Source of the DNA: Pseudanabaena sp. FACHB-2040
GTDB lineage: Bacteria; Cyanobacteriota; Cyanobacteriia; Phormidesmidales; Phormidesmidaceae
Direction: 5' to 3'
Assembly: GCF_014696715.1 (NCBI RefSeq)
Contig: NZ_JACJQO010000011.1
Span: 62,001-126,000, forward strand
Length of the DNA: 64,000 nucleotides
Shown here: piece by piece, positions 17,059 to 24,531 of the stretch
How the letters are laid out: each line of letters starts with the position of its first letter
How positions within the stretch are numbered: the first letter of the stretch is position 1
Translations under genes and position numbers: made by a program
The notes under the pieces: model-generated
Databases searched by the model: none
What the model saw: the letters and a program-made list of their open reading frames with translations, nothing else
What the model was told of the DNA's origin: nothing

Positions 17059-17352
17059 ATGGAACTGACAATTGAATGCAGCAAGCGCGACCCCAAATCC
17101 AAGCCTAATGCACTGCGCCGGCAAGGTCTGCTCCCCGCAGTGCTCTACGGCCATGATGGGGCCAACTCGATCTCCCTGACCGTCAATGAGCGCGAGATGT
17201 CGACTCTGCTTCGCAAGGCCAAGGTTCAAGAAACCCCGATTATGGTCAATATCCCTGACCTGTCTTGGAACGGTGAGGCAATTGTGCAGGAAGTACAGAC
17301 CCACCCTTGGAAAAAAGAGATTTACCACATCAGCTTCTTTGTTCAAAAGTAG
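17059..17352 (+). CDS. rplY: 50S ribosomal protein bL25 (short form)
   Basis: 97 aa, binds 5S rRNA. The family start is clear (ECSKRDPKSKPNALRRQGLLPAVLYGHDG), followed by the beta-barrel. It ends EIYHISFFVQK without the long C-terminal CTC domain found in many bacteria, so it resembles the short E. coli-type form. It follows purA closely in the same direction, and a terminator about 160 bases downstream ends the unit. Confidence 0.93.
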   Translation: MELTIECSKRDPKSKPNALRRQGLLPAVLYGHDGANSISLTVNEREMSTLLRKAKVQETPIMVNIPDLSWNGEAIVQEVQTHPWKKEIYHISFFVQK

Positions 17353-17387
17353 CTGTTGAGGATAGGGCAGTAGCGCGTCTAGTTCCG

Positions 17388-17485
17388 TAGGATGGGCAAA
17401 GCAAGCGTGCTCATCAAAGCCTATACCCTCGAAAGCTCTAGAAGATGGGCACGGGCTATCGCCCTTTGCCCATCCTACAGGGCAC
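17388..17485. repeat. inverted repeat, GTAGGATGGGCAAAG family
   Basis: GTAGGATGGGCAAAG (left) is mirrored by CTTTGCCCATCCTAC (right), enclosing a second pair (CGTGCTCATC / GATGGGCACG). A shorter relative is at 54961-54990 (GAATGGGCACGCTTTGC, then TTTGCCCATC). It is a MITE-like dispersed element of unknown activity. Confidence 0.6.
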
Positions 17486-17508
17486 CCCATGAATCTAAGA
17501 TGAGTTCT

Positions 17509-17537
17509 AGCCAAGGGAAACGACCTTGGCTTTTTTA
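17509..17537 (+). terminator. intrinsic terminator after rplY
   Basis: Stem AGCCAAGG / CCTTGGCT (17509-17516, 17524-17531) with a 7-base loop, followed by TTTTTATT. It separates purA-rplY from the next gene. Confidence 0.85.
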
Positions 17538-17549
17538 TTGGAGTGATGC

Positions 17550-19094
17550 ATGACTGAAACCGCCCTGCCGCCGATTGTTCAGCAGATGCTGCAGCCGCAG
17601 TTCTACCCCCATCCGGTGACGGAACCAATTCGGCTGATGCAGACCCACGTTTCCTACGTGCTGCTAACTGGAGAATATGCCTACAAGCTCAAAAAGCCGG
17701 TCGATTTTGGCTTTTTGAACTACGCTACGTTGGAAAAGCGCCGCCACTTTTGCGAGGAAGAACTGCGGTTAAATCAGCGGGGGGCAGCTTCTCTGTATCT
17801 GGAGGTAGTGCCGATTGTGGAGGCAGGCGCAGGCTTTGCGCTGAGCGAGGCAGGGACACCGGTTGAGTACGCCGTTAAAATGCGGCAATTTCCTCAAAAC
17901 ACGCTGCTGAGCACTTTTTTTGAGCAGGGACGGCTGACGGAGGATCTGCTAAGAAATTTGGCAGAAGCGATCGCAACTTTCCACCAGCAGGCCGAAACCA
18001 GCGACTATATTCGCTCCTTTGGCGAAATTCCTCAGGTGCGACAGTCGATTGATGAGAACTACGACCAGACGGTGAGCTACATTGGCGGCCCTCAAACTCA
18101 GGAGCAGTTTGATCAGACCCGAGCATTCACCGATCGCTTCTTTGCTGAGCAACCAGCCCTGTTTCAGCGGCGGATGCAGCAAAACAAAATTCGGGCCTGT
18201 CACGGCGACCTGCACTTAAACAACATCTGCTACTGGCAAGATCAGCTGCTGCTGTTTGACTGCATTGAATTTAATGAGCCTTTTCGCTTTGTCGATGTCA
18301 TGTTTGACATCGCCTACATTGTGATGGACTTGGAGGTGCAGGGACGAACTGACCTCAGCGCTGCTTTTCTGAGTCACTATGTGGAGCAGACGGGGGATTG
18401 GGAAGGGTTGCAGGTGCTGCCGCTGTACGTGAGCCGTCAATCATATGTGCGGGCCAAGGTGACTTCCTTTTTGCTGAATGATCCATCAGTGCCTCAGGAG
18501 ACTAAGCAACAGGCTGAGGCCGCAGCTGCCAAATATTACCGGCTAGCCTGGTCGTATGTTCAGCCGAAGGTGGGACAGCTGTTCCTGATGGCTGGGCTGT
18601 CGGGGTCGGGCAAGTCAACCACGGCGCGCGAGCTGACCCGGCAAGCAGCCGCAATTCAAGTACGCTCGGATGCGGTGCGTAAGCACTTGGCTGAGGTGCC
18701 GCTGCAGGAGCGCGGAGCGGCTAACCTATACACCCCAGAAATGAGCCAGAAAACTTACCAGCGGCTGCTAGATATTGGGCTGATGCTAACCCAGAGTAAC
18801 TACTCGGTAGTGCTAGATGCTAAGTATGACCGCCAAGCTATGCGTCAGCCAGCCATTGAGCAGGCTCAGGTCCAGGCTATGCCGCTACGGATTGTCTACT
18901 GTGAGGCTCCGCTAGAGGTGCTGAAGGCACGGGTGCAGGGGCGGCAGGGCGACATTGCCGATGCCACGGTGGCGGTGCTAGAGAACCAGTCAATGGAGCC
19001 GTTCACGCTGGAGGAACAGCGGTATGTTACAACGGTGGATACAACTGGCAATCTCTTGGAACAGGTAGCCAGTATAGTTGGGAACAGCCAATGA
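17550..19094 (+). CDS. fusion of aminoglycoside-phosphotransferase-like kinase and P-loop kinase domain
   Basis: 514 aa. Residues 1-330 form an APH-like small-molecule kinase: GEYAYKLKKPVDFGFLNY (ATP lysine), CHGDLHLNNICYW (HGDxHxxN catalytic loop) and FDCIEFNEPFRFVDVMFD (metal site). From about residue 345 a P-loop domain follows (LMAGLSGSGKSTTARELT), resembling gluconate/polynucleotide-type kinases, with YCEAPLEVLKARVQGR further on. The two-domain architecture is widespread in bacteria (annotated as bifunctional aminoglycoside phosphotransferase/ATP-binding protein), yet the substrate is unknown. Antibiotic resistance should not be assumed. Its ATG lies just beyond the rplY terminator. Confidence 0.88.
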   Translation: MTETALPPIVQQMLQPQFYPHPVTEPIRLMQTHVSYVLLTGEYAYKLKKPVDFGFLNYATLEKRRHFCEEELRLNQRGAASLYLEVVPIVEAGAGFALSEAGTPVEYAVKMRQFPQNTLLSTFFEQGRLTEDLLRNLAEAIATFHQQAETSDYIRSFGEIPQVRQSIDENYDQTVSYIGGPQTQEQFDQTRAFTDRFFAEQPALFQRRMQQNKIRACHGDLHLNNICYWQDQLLLFDCIEFNEPFRFVDVMFDIAYIVMDLEVQGRTDLSAAFLSHYVEQTGDWEGLQVLPLYVSRQSYVRAKVTSFLLNDPSVPQETKQQAEAAAAKYYRLAWSYVQPKVGQLFLMAGLSGSGKSTTARELTRQAAAIQVRSDAVRKHLAEVPLQERGAANLYTPEMSQKTYQRLLDIGLMLTQSNYSVVLDAKYDRQAMRQPAIEQAQVQAMPLRIVYCEAPLEVLKARVQGRQGDIADATVAVLENQSMEPFTLEEQRYVTTVDTTGNLLEQVASIVGNSQ

Positions 19095-19159
19095 CCTGTA
19101 TCTAGGAAAAGAGTCAGGCTGACTGTGCTGTTTGTTTTTACCCTTATTAGGGATGCGCC

Positions 19160-19450
19160 GTGATTGACAAGATTGTTCCTACGGCTCTGCGACTCTGGCT
19201 GACGTTTTTGCTGCTGCTGGTGCTGCTGGGCTACTCGGTTTTGAGCAGCATTTTGTTTGGTGCGATCGCAGGTTTGGCCGGAGGGATAGTTAATGCCTGG
19301 TGGACTACCCTAGGTGGCGAACCTGTAGAGATCGTACTGCCAGAGCCGATTCGTCGCTTTGGTCGTCAAATTCGTGACCGCCAGCCCCGCATCCCGCTGA
19401 TTCGATCGCTGGCGCGCCAAGAGCGGCGGATTACTCGACCCAAGCGGTAA
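19160..19450 (+). CDS. small membrane protein, 96 aa, unknown
   Basis: Begins at GTG 19160. One long N-terminal hydrophobic region (about residues 10-48) could form two helices (LWLTFLLLLVLLGYSVLSSI and LFGAIAGLAGGIVNAWW). The C-terminal half is strongly basic (RRFGRQIRDRQPRIPLIRSLARQ, then RRITRPKR) and presumably cytoplasmic, perhaps contacting nucleic acid or acidic lipid. No family recognised. It follows the fusion kinase gene by 65 bases in the same direction and may share its transcript. Confidence 0.55.
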   Translation: MIDKIVPTALRLWLTFLLLLVLLGYSVLSSILFGAIAGLAGGIVNAWWTTLGGEPVEIVLPEPIRRFGRQIRDRQPRIPLIRSLARQERRITRPKR

Positions 19451-19465
19451 CAGGGCTGTTGAGCT

Positions 19466-20539
19466 TTAGACAACTGGTTTGCGGCGTAGGCTCAGAAGGC
19501 TGAGACCGGTGAAGGCGAGGGCTGCGATCGCACCCGGTTCTGGCACCTTGACTGAGGGTGCGAACAGCAGCCCAATTGGGCGCTTGAGGTTGCCGTTGTT
19601 GCTGACAAACAGAGAACGCTCTTTAGTGTCGCGATCAAACTTCAGCACCGACCCTACATTTCCTGGCGTTAGATCAAAGCCGACGTTAAACAGATCGCCC
19701 TCTGGGCTAAAGGCGAGGCTGCCAATGAAGTTATTGCTGGGCTGGGTGCCAGTGTAGTTGGTCGGTAGTACCTCTTCCAGTGCGCCCGTCTCAAAATCGT
19801 AGCGAAGCAGGTCATTGGCAAAGTCACTGACGTAGAGATCGCCATCTTGGGGTCCAATGGCTAGCCCAAGGAAACTGACAAAGCCAAACCCTTCAGGGGA
19901 AGGCGTGGGTCGATCGGCAAACGTCGAGCGTTGACCAGTGCCAATGTCGTACTGCAAGATCAGGCTGGGAAAGCCAACAGAGAAGTCAGGAGTACCGTCT
20001 TTAGCAACGCTGCCCTGGGTGGTGACATAGAGCTTGCCATCGGGGCCAAACAGCAGTCCGTTAGGCCCGTTGAGCCCCTCAGGCGTGACCCCATCGCCTG
20101 AGGCAAACACGTCTAGGAAAGCGCCTGTCGTGCCGTCGTAGCGCAAGATCTGGTCTGACAAAAAGCTGCTGACATAGAGGTTTTGATCAGGGCCAAAGGC
20201 TAGCCCGTAGGGCCGAAACAGCCCACCCCCTACCGCAAATTTGTCGATAAAGGCCCCATTCTTGCCGTTAAAGCGAAAAATAGCTGAGTTTTCAGGGGTA
20301 GTGCCGCTGCTGACATAGAGGTTGCCGTCGGGGCCAAACAGGAAGGTATCTGGAGAGTCTAACCCACTGCTAGATGAGACAAACTCACCCAAGAATTGAC
20401 CGCTGATCTCGTCAAAAGCGACAATATTATTACTGGCAGTATTGCCAACTAGCAAAGCTGCTTCGGCTGGGAGAGCAATACTGCCAAGCAGTCCGGCAAC
20501 CGAAAGCAGCCCTGGAACCCAGGTGTTGAATGATCTCAT
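19466..20539 (-). CDS. exported NHL/beta-propeller protein with PEP-CTERM sorting signal
   Basis: 357 aa: signal peptide (VPGLLSVAGLLGSIALPAEA), then repeated blades of the type LNGPNGLLFGPDGKLYVTT / GLAFGPDQNLYVSSF about every 45-50 residues. This is an NHL/SMP-30-like propeller. The C-terminus has the PEP-CTERM tripartite signal: VPEPG, a hydrophobic helix (AIAALAFTGLSLLSL) and RRKP. Such proteins are processed by an exosortase and attached to or released from the cell surface; no exosortase is in this window. Ligand unknown. A HIP1-containing gap follows its start. Confidence 0.85.
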   Translation of the reverse strand: MRSFNTWVPGLLSVAGLLGSIALPAEAALLVGNTASNNIVAFDEISGQFLGEFVSSSSGLDSPDTFLFGPDGNLYVSSGTTPENSAIFRFNGKNGAFIDKFAVGGGLFRPYGLAFGPDQNLYVSSFLSDQILRYDGTTGAFLDVFASGDGVTPEGLNGPNGLLFGPDGKLYVTTQGSVAKDGTPDFSVGFPSLILQYDIGTGQRSTFADRPTPSPEGFGFVSFLGLAIGPQDGDLYVSDFANDLLRYDFETGALEEVLPTNYTGTQPSNNFIGSLAFSPEGDLFNVGFDLTPGNVGSVLKFDRDTKERSLFVSNNGNLKRPIGLLFAPSVKVPEPGAIAALAFTGLSLLSLRRKPVV

Positions 20540-21102
20540 GGTGATGCGACTCAGCCCGTAAAATTACTGAGTATTATGAGCGATCGCACCCCAAAAAAAT
20601 GTTCTAAGGCTGACAGTTGAGCTTGCTTCTTTAAAGAAAGCATAGTTAACTCTTGGGCCTAAAGAGCGTAATTAATTGCCCTAACCATCTCAGTATCTGT
20701 ATCGGAAATGGTGGTCTGAAAAATTATAGGCAGCTTTGCGTCAACGCCTCAACCGCCCCTAACCCTATGTCCACCCCAGCAAGCACTTCGGCTCAAGGCT
20801 GCTCGGCCCGTCAGTGTTGTAAGCCAGTCCAGCACTTGCATAGGCATGAATGGATAACTCTAAACTACCTTTCCCTTTCAAAGTGGCAAGCAGCTCCACA
20901 CTAGTGAATAGCCCCACATGCAGACAGCAAAATTGCCCAGAGACGCATAACAACACTCCCCAGTCAATGCAGTAATTAAGGTGCAATTGACTTTATAAGG
21001 CTTGTTTGTCGGCGCTTGGGCAAACGTAGACTATAGATTTTATCGGGCTTGACGATTCGGTAGATCTACGATGAAAGCTGGGGTTCAATGTTTGAACCTA
21101 GC
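20540..21102. other. 560-base intergenic region without recognised gene
   Basis: Short frames at 20653 and 20765 are composition artefacts with no domain or ribosome-binding site. Nothing structured was seen apart from short A/T-rich stretches near 20590-20660. Confidence 0.4.
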
Positions 21103-21507
21103 TTAAATGTTCGAATCACTAGATTCGAGGGTAGAGGTAGCGCGACCCTTAAAGAGCGGCAGTTCCCGTTCGCCCAGATACCGGTTCAAGAAAGTAGAAG
21201 CCGCTGACAAGATTACCGGACCTACTAGGAAGGCAACCAGTCCGTGAACGGCAAAACCAGGAGTAAATAAAGAGGCTAGCCAGAAGCAAAAGCCATTGAG
21301 AACTAAGGAGAACGCTCCTAAGGTCACAAAGTTAATAGGCAGAGATAGAACTGACAGGATGGGTCGAATGAAACTGTTGACCAGGCCAATAACTGCAGCT
21401 GCAATCATGGCTGCTGGGAAGTTAGCCAGACTAACACCCTTGAAAAGGATATCTACAACCAGCAGAGCCAGTGCGGTCGATAGAATGCTGAACAGGTAAA
21501 GTAACAT
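21103..21507 (-). CDS. phage-holin-family (YvlD-like) membrane protein
   Basis: 134 aa with four predicted helices (about 3-23, 30-50, 55-80, 88-108) and a hydrophilic tail. The pattern LVNSFIRPILSVLSLPINFVTLGAFSLVLNG is characteristic of the Phage_holin_4_2/YvlD family (NxxIRPxLxxLxLPxxxxTLGLF). Despite the name these chromosomal proteins are not lysis proteins, and their function is unclear (envelope stress is suspected). Monocistronic and divergent from the Pmp3-like gene. Confidence 0.85.
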   Translation of the reverse strand: MLLYLFSILSTALALLVVDILFKGVSLANFPAAMIAAAVIGLVNSFIRPILSVLSLPINFVTLGAFSLVLNGFCFWLASLFTPGFAVHGLVAFLVGPVILSAASTFLNRYLGERELPLFKGRATSTLESSDSNI

Positions 21508-21696
21508 AGAGTTTCCTCCTAAATTAGGGGATTTGCGTGGAGGCGTTAATAGTCGTTATTGACGATTGTAATCAGCTTGGGGTGAGCTTGATATCTATCT
21601 AGGGTATGTGGCTGTTTTGGGTGAATCTTTTAAGCTGGTATGCAATGGAAGTAAAATTTCCCTGTTAATGCTGTTTCTCTTGAGAACAGAAGTGCC

Positions 21697-21879
21697 ATGA
21701 AACTGCTTCGTATTGTTCTATCGATTTTGATTCCTCCCGTTGGGGTGTTTATGACCTATGGTCTTAGCAGCACCCTAATTATCAACGTGCTGTTGACCCT
21801 ACTGGGCTATTTACCGGGCATGATCCACGGCGTGTGGGCTGTGACCAAGCACTATGACAATGTCGGTCAGGGTATCTAG
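21697..21879 (+). CDS. YqaE/Pmp3-like small membrane protein
   Basis: 60 aa, two helices (LLRIVLSILIPPVGVFMTYG and LIINVLLTLLGYLPGMIHGVWAV). The order ILIPPVGVF...LTLLGYLPGMIHGVWA is the Pmp3/YqaE/stress-responsive UPF0057 signature. Homologues modulate membrane potential and salt tolerance. Full-length for the family. Confidence 0.9.
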   Translation: MKLLRIVLSILIPPVGVFMTYGLSSTLIINVLLTLLGYLPGMIHGVWAVTKHYDNVGQGI

Positions 21880-22021
21880 GTTTTTAGCTGTTTTTAGCTA
21901 TCTGAGACCTGATAACTTAAGACCTTTAAGCGATTAAGAGGGGCTGCGTTGCACTCTCTCCTGGTCGCTTATTTTATTTTCTGAAATTTTTCTCATTGCG
22001 ATACCAAATCTAATCGCAGCT

Positions 22022-22069
22022 ACAGCTATTGCACCGAGCACAAAAGCTTGTGCTCGGTGCAATAGCTGT
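22022..22069. repeat. perfect 22-bp inverted repeat with 4-base loop
   Basis: Left arm ACAGCTATTGCACCGAGCAC plus AA, loop AAGC, right arm exactly complementary (22048-22069). There is no U-tract on either side, so it is not a standard terminator. It lies 140 bases past the Pmp3-like gene in a gap without genes. Confidence 0.9.
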
Positions 22070-22107
22070 GCACTGTCTTAGCTTTATTAAGCTAGTGGGT
22101 TAGTATT

Positions 22108-22194
22108 TCAATAGGTTGGGTTAGCCAGGTAATTCAACAGGTCTTGCAGTTGTTGGTTGAACCTCACTTCATTCAACCCAACCTACTAAATGTC
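22108..22194. repeat. MITE-like inverted repeat, AGGTTGGGTT family
   Basis: TAGGTTGGGTT at the left is mirrored by AACCCAACCTA at the right, with an inner pair around GTTGAA/TTCAAC. Variants at 38029-38066 and 38229-38306 carry the same GGTTGG...CAACC ends. Similar hairpins are scattered in many cyanobacterial genomes. Confidence 0.6.
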
Positions 22195-22230
22195 TCTTCT
22201 GGGTATGCCAAATCGCTGCGAAAGGCACAA

Positions 22231-22253
22231 TGGGCGCAGAAGTCTGCGCCCCT
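22231..22253. repeat. short palindrome, GGGGCGCAG family
   Basis: GGGCGCAGA AG TCTGCGCCC, a 9-bp stem. Relatives are at 26502-26525 and 48238-48262, each set in a conserved TAGGGGCGCAG... context. Confidence 0.65.
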
Positions 22254-22296
22254 ACTGGAGATAACCTGTAGCTGCCTTTAGAATAGGGCTTGGCTG

Positions 22297-23058
22297 TTAG
22301 GCATTAATCTTTCTAGCCGACTCCCAAAGCTCTTTGAGCCGGGCTTTGATCTGCCGTTCTTTGCGAGCGGCAACGCCACCGAGTTCAGTCAGTTTAACTT
22401 CAAATTCTGTCTGAGTCTCTTGCACAGGTGTTATCCCTTTGGCCTCAGATCGAACGCGAGCTTCGTCGTACCAAACCTTGGCCTGATCTAAATGCCCCTT
22501 AACATCTTCGTAGCGCTCACCATAGCGGGCAGCTAGATTGGCATCTAGGACGGATAGTTGGGCTCTCAGCTTGGCGTATTGCTCCATTAGTGTTGCAAAT
22601 CCTTCGCTGTCTCGAATTGTTTGAGTTGTTTTCCTGACCCAAGGCTGAACGTTTTCAGGATGATCTTGGCTGACCGTTTCAATTTCGCTTAGGGCGCTCT
22701 CAACGTCAGCTTGTAGGGCTGCTTCGGCTTGATCTACCTGGATTTGCAGCTCTTTAATTTGGGCTTGGGTAGATGAAATGGCATCCTGCTTCGGTCCGAT
22801 AATGCCTTCTACTGTGCCCTCAATAGAGGCTTGAATGTCGGCTGCGGCGTCGGCGCTGCTGCCCTTAACGTGCTCAAAGGCAGTTACGATTGCGTCTCTA
22901 GCTACATAGCGAATTTCGCCAGAACCGGCTTTGACTTCTCGTAGGGCCTCTGCGATTGCCTGCTTAAAAATGCTTCGAATTCGCTCGCTTCGCAGCCCCC
23001 CTTCAGCTTTTGCCTTTTCCAGGTCTGCCGCAATTTGTTCTTTCAGAGTCTGGGGCAT
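22297..23058 (-). CDS. coiled-coil/helical protein of unknown function, 253 aa
   Basis: Almost entirely helical, Ala/Glu/Lys/Gln-rich, without signal peptide. Two halves are visible: an N-terminal part (ERIRSIFKQAIAEALREVKA, then VARDAIVTAFEHVKGSSADA) that resembles histone- or apolipoprotein-like amphipathic helices, and a coiled coil from about residue 95 (TQAQIKELQIQVDQAEAALQ). Composition suggests a stress or structural protein. No catalytic motif. Two short dispersed repeats lie immediately downstream of it. Family not recognised with certainty. Confidence 0.65.
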   Translation of the reverse strand: MPQTLKEQIAADLEKAKAEGGLRSERIRSIFKQAIAEALREVKAGSGEIRYVARDAIVTAFEHVKGSSADAAADIQASIEGTVEGIIGPKQDAISSTQAQIKELQIQVDQAEAALQADVESALSEIETVSQDHPENVQPWVRKTTQTIRDSEGFATLMEQYAKLRAQLSVLDANLAARYGERYEDVKGHLDQAKVWYDEARVRSEAKGITPVQETQTEFEVKLTELGGVAARKERQIKARLKELWESARKINA

Positions 23059-23333
23059 GATTTACCTTCTTTGTGACAGTCGTTTTAATGGGTTGAGCGT
23101 GATTTTTATTGGAGGCTGCAGTTTCTCCAGTCTGTCGATCGTAACGAATCGTCCTATAGCCCTTTCTCCGTCCGAAGCGGGAGGCCTCTCTCTATCGCAA
23201 GAGATACAGACTCATCTTTAAGCGCCATGCTAAGCTCTCGCAATTGATGCTTACCTGGGTTCGCCTGCTGCGGCTGCCCAATGTTTGTTGCGGCTATGTC
23301 GTGATTGTGTTGTGACTGTATGGAGATGGTGGT

Positions 23334-23720
23334 ATGAGCCTGAATCGTGCATTTACCCTGGCAATAGGAACGGCTGTTTTGGTGAGCCTAACGGCGGGAC
23401 TGCCCCTCTTTGCTCAGGAGACGATGGAACCCCCTGGTGTACTGGTGGCCCCTGAGGAGAGCTTGGAGCTGCCAGAAAGCGAAGAGGTGCCTACTGATGG
23501 CCCAATGAGTGAAGCAGACCTAGAAGAACCTGAAACCGATGAGCTGCTTGAGGAACCTGGAGCAGAGGATCTGATGCTCGAAGCCAGTGAAGTCGAGCCA
23601 GCGTTGTTTGAGGAGTCAGGAGATTTTGATTTTGATGCTGAGACTGGTGCTGAGGTGGATGGAACTCAAAATGTGATTGAGTCTATCGAAGCCCCTGAGC
23701 CTCTCGAAGCGCCCGAGTAA
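23334..23720 (+). CDS. acidic exported protein, 128 aa, unknown
   Basis: Signal peptide (LNRAFTLAIGTAVLVSLTAG, cleavage probably after LFA), then an extremely acidic Glu/Pro-rich tail (EESLELPESEEVP, DELLEEPGAEDLMLEASEVE) with no folded-domain look. It could be a cation- or protein-binding periplasmic protein. Its terminator follows 40 bases after the stop. No family recognised. Confidence 0.6.
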   Translation: MSLNRAFTLAIGTAVLVSLTAGLPLFAQETMEPPGVLVAPEESLELPESEEVPTDGPMSEADLEEPETDELLEEPGAEDLMLEASEVEPALFEESGDFDFDAETGAEVDGTQNVIESIEAPEPLEAPE

Positions 23721-23761
23721 GACAAGAACTACCTAGACGTTACTAAACCTGATCTCCCGTA

Positions 23762-23785
23762 GGGCGTGCAGCCACACGCCCTTTT
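23762..23785 (+). terminator. intrinsic terminator after the acidic protein gene
   Basis: GGGCGTG / CACGCCC stem (23762-23768, 23775-23781), 6-base loop, then TTTTGTG. Confidence 0.7.
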
Positions 23786-23924
23786 GTGTGTCTAGTGTCT
23801 TTGTTGGGTTTAAAGTCCTGCTGGCGAGTTAGGCCGCAACCTTCCTTGTTTTGGGGACTTTGCAGTTTTCTCCTTAGGCTGCTTAGTTGTTGTGGTGAAA
23901 TGTTGCCCTAATGTTGCCTAATAG

Positions 23925-24083
23925 ATGCCGATAGATCCCACCAAGAAGACCACGGTTCGCATAACGGTGCCTAAGGACATCCACCAAGAGCTGAAGGAAG
24001 TAGCCCAGAAACGAGGTATTTCTATGTCTCAGCTATTTCTCCAAGCTGCGATCGCAACCTATTTACCGGATCGCCCAAGTTAA
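23925..24083 (+). CDS. ribbon-helix-helix (CopG-like) protein, 52 aa
   Basis: MPIDPTKKTTVRITVPKDIH begins with the beta strand typical of MetJ/Arc/CopG repressors (TTVRITVP). Helices follow: HQELKEVAQKRG, and SMSQLFLQAAIATYL with the usual SxSxL turn. Such proteins are DNA-binding homodimers, often antitoxins or plasmid copy-control repressors. No partner toxin gene is adjacent, so it may be an orphan regulator or a remnant. It lies between a terminator and the tRNA-Asp gene. Confidence 0.7.
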   Translation: MPIDPTKKTTVRITVPKDIHQELKEVAQKRGISMSQLFLQAAIATYLPDRPS

Positions 24084-24191
24084 GCCCTAAAGTCGCCGTA
24101 TGAGAGCGAATAGGATGCTCTTAGCCGTTAGATAGGCAGCTTTTAGTTAGAAGTTAGGTAACTTGGTGAATGAACACAGTTAGATTACACA

Positions 24192-24255
24192 CCTACTAAT
24201 GCTGCGCATAGCCTGCTGCATGGCTACGCTAAAGCGACAGGCTATGCGCATCATC
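24192..24255. repeat. palindromic element GCGCATAGCCTG
   Basis: TGCGCATAGCCTG at the left and CAGGCTATGCGCA at the right form a 13-bp stem around a 22-base loop. No U-tract follows. A palindromic repeat near the tRNA gene. Confidence 0.55.
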
Positions 24256-24326
24256 CCCTGGCGGAAGGATGAATTATTAGCTTGCCTAGCTCATCCACGA
24301 GTTAAGTAATTTCTTTGTTGACTTAA

Positions 24327-24400
24327 CGGGACTGACGGGATTCGAACCCGCAACTTCCGCCGTGACAGGGCGGTGCTCTAACCAATTGAACTACAGTCCC
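24327..24400 (-). tRNA. tRNA-Asp (anticodon GTC)
   Basis: The minus strand folds into a full cloverleaf: acceptor GGGACTG/CAGTCCC, D-arm GTTCAATTGGTTAGAGC, anticodon stem CCGCC/GGCGG around CTGTCAC (anticodon GTC), T-arm GCGGGTTCGAATCCCGT, discriminator G as expected for Asp. CCA is not encoded. Confidence 0.96.
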
Positions 24401-24531
24401 TCGTAGAGGGGTTTCCTCGTCCGAGGTGCCTCAGGTGAGGCGATTTATATAATGACAAGCTTTGGTAGCTTTTGTCAAACATTTTCCAAAAGTTTGTTCC
24501 AGGAAGTTGGCCTAAAAATTTTGGGTAGGGC

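Noticed and set aside
20653-20986. Opposed short frames in the gap between the PEP-CTERM and holin-like genes
   Set aside because: Mutually overlapping, no ribosome-binding sites, composition typical of noncoding DNA.
23247-23315. Short plus frame MLTWVRLLRLPNVCC resembling a UbiA-type start
   Set aside because: Only 22 codons before a stop, and no continuation found in other frames.
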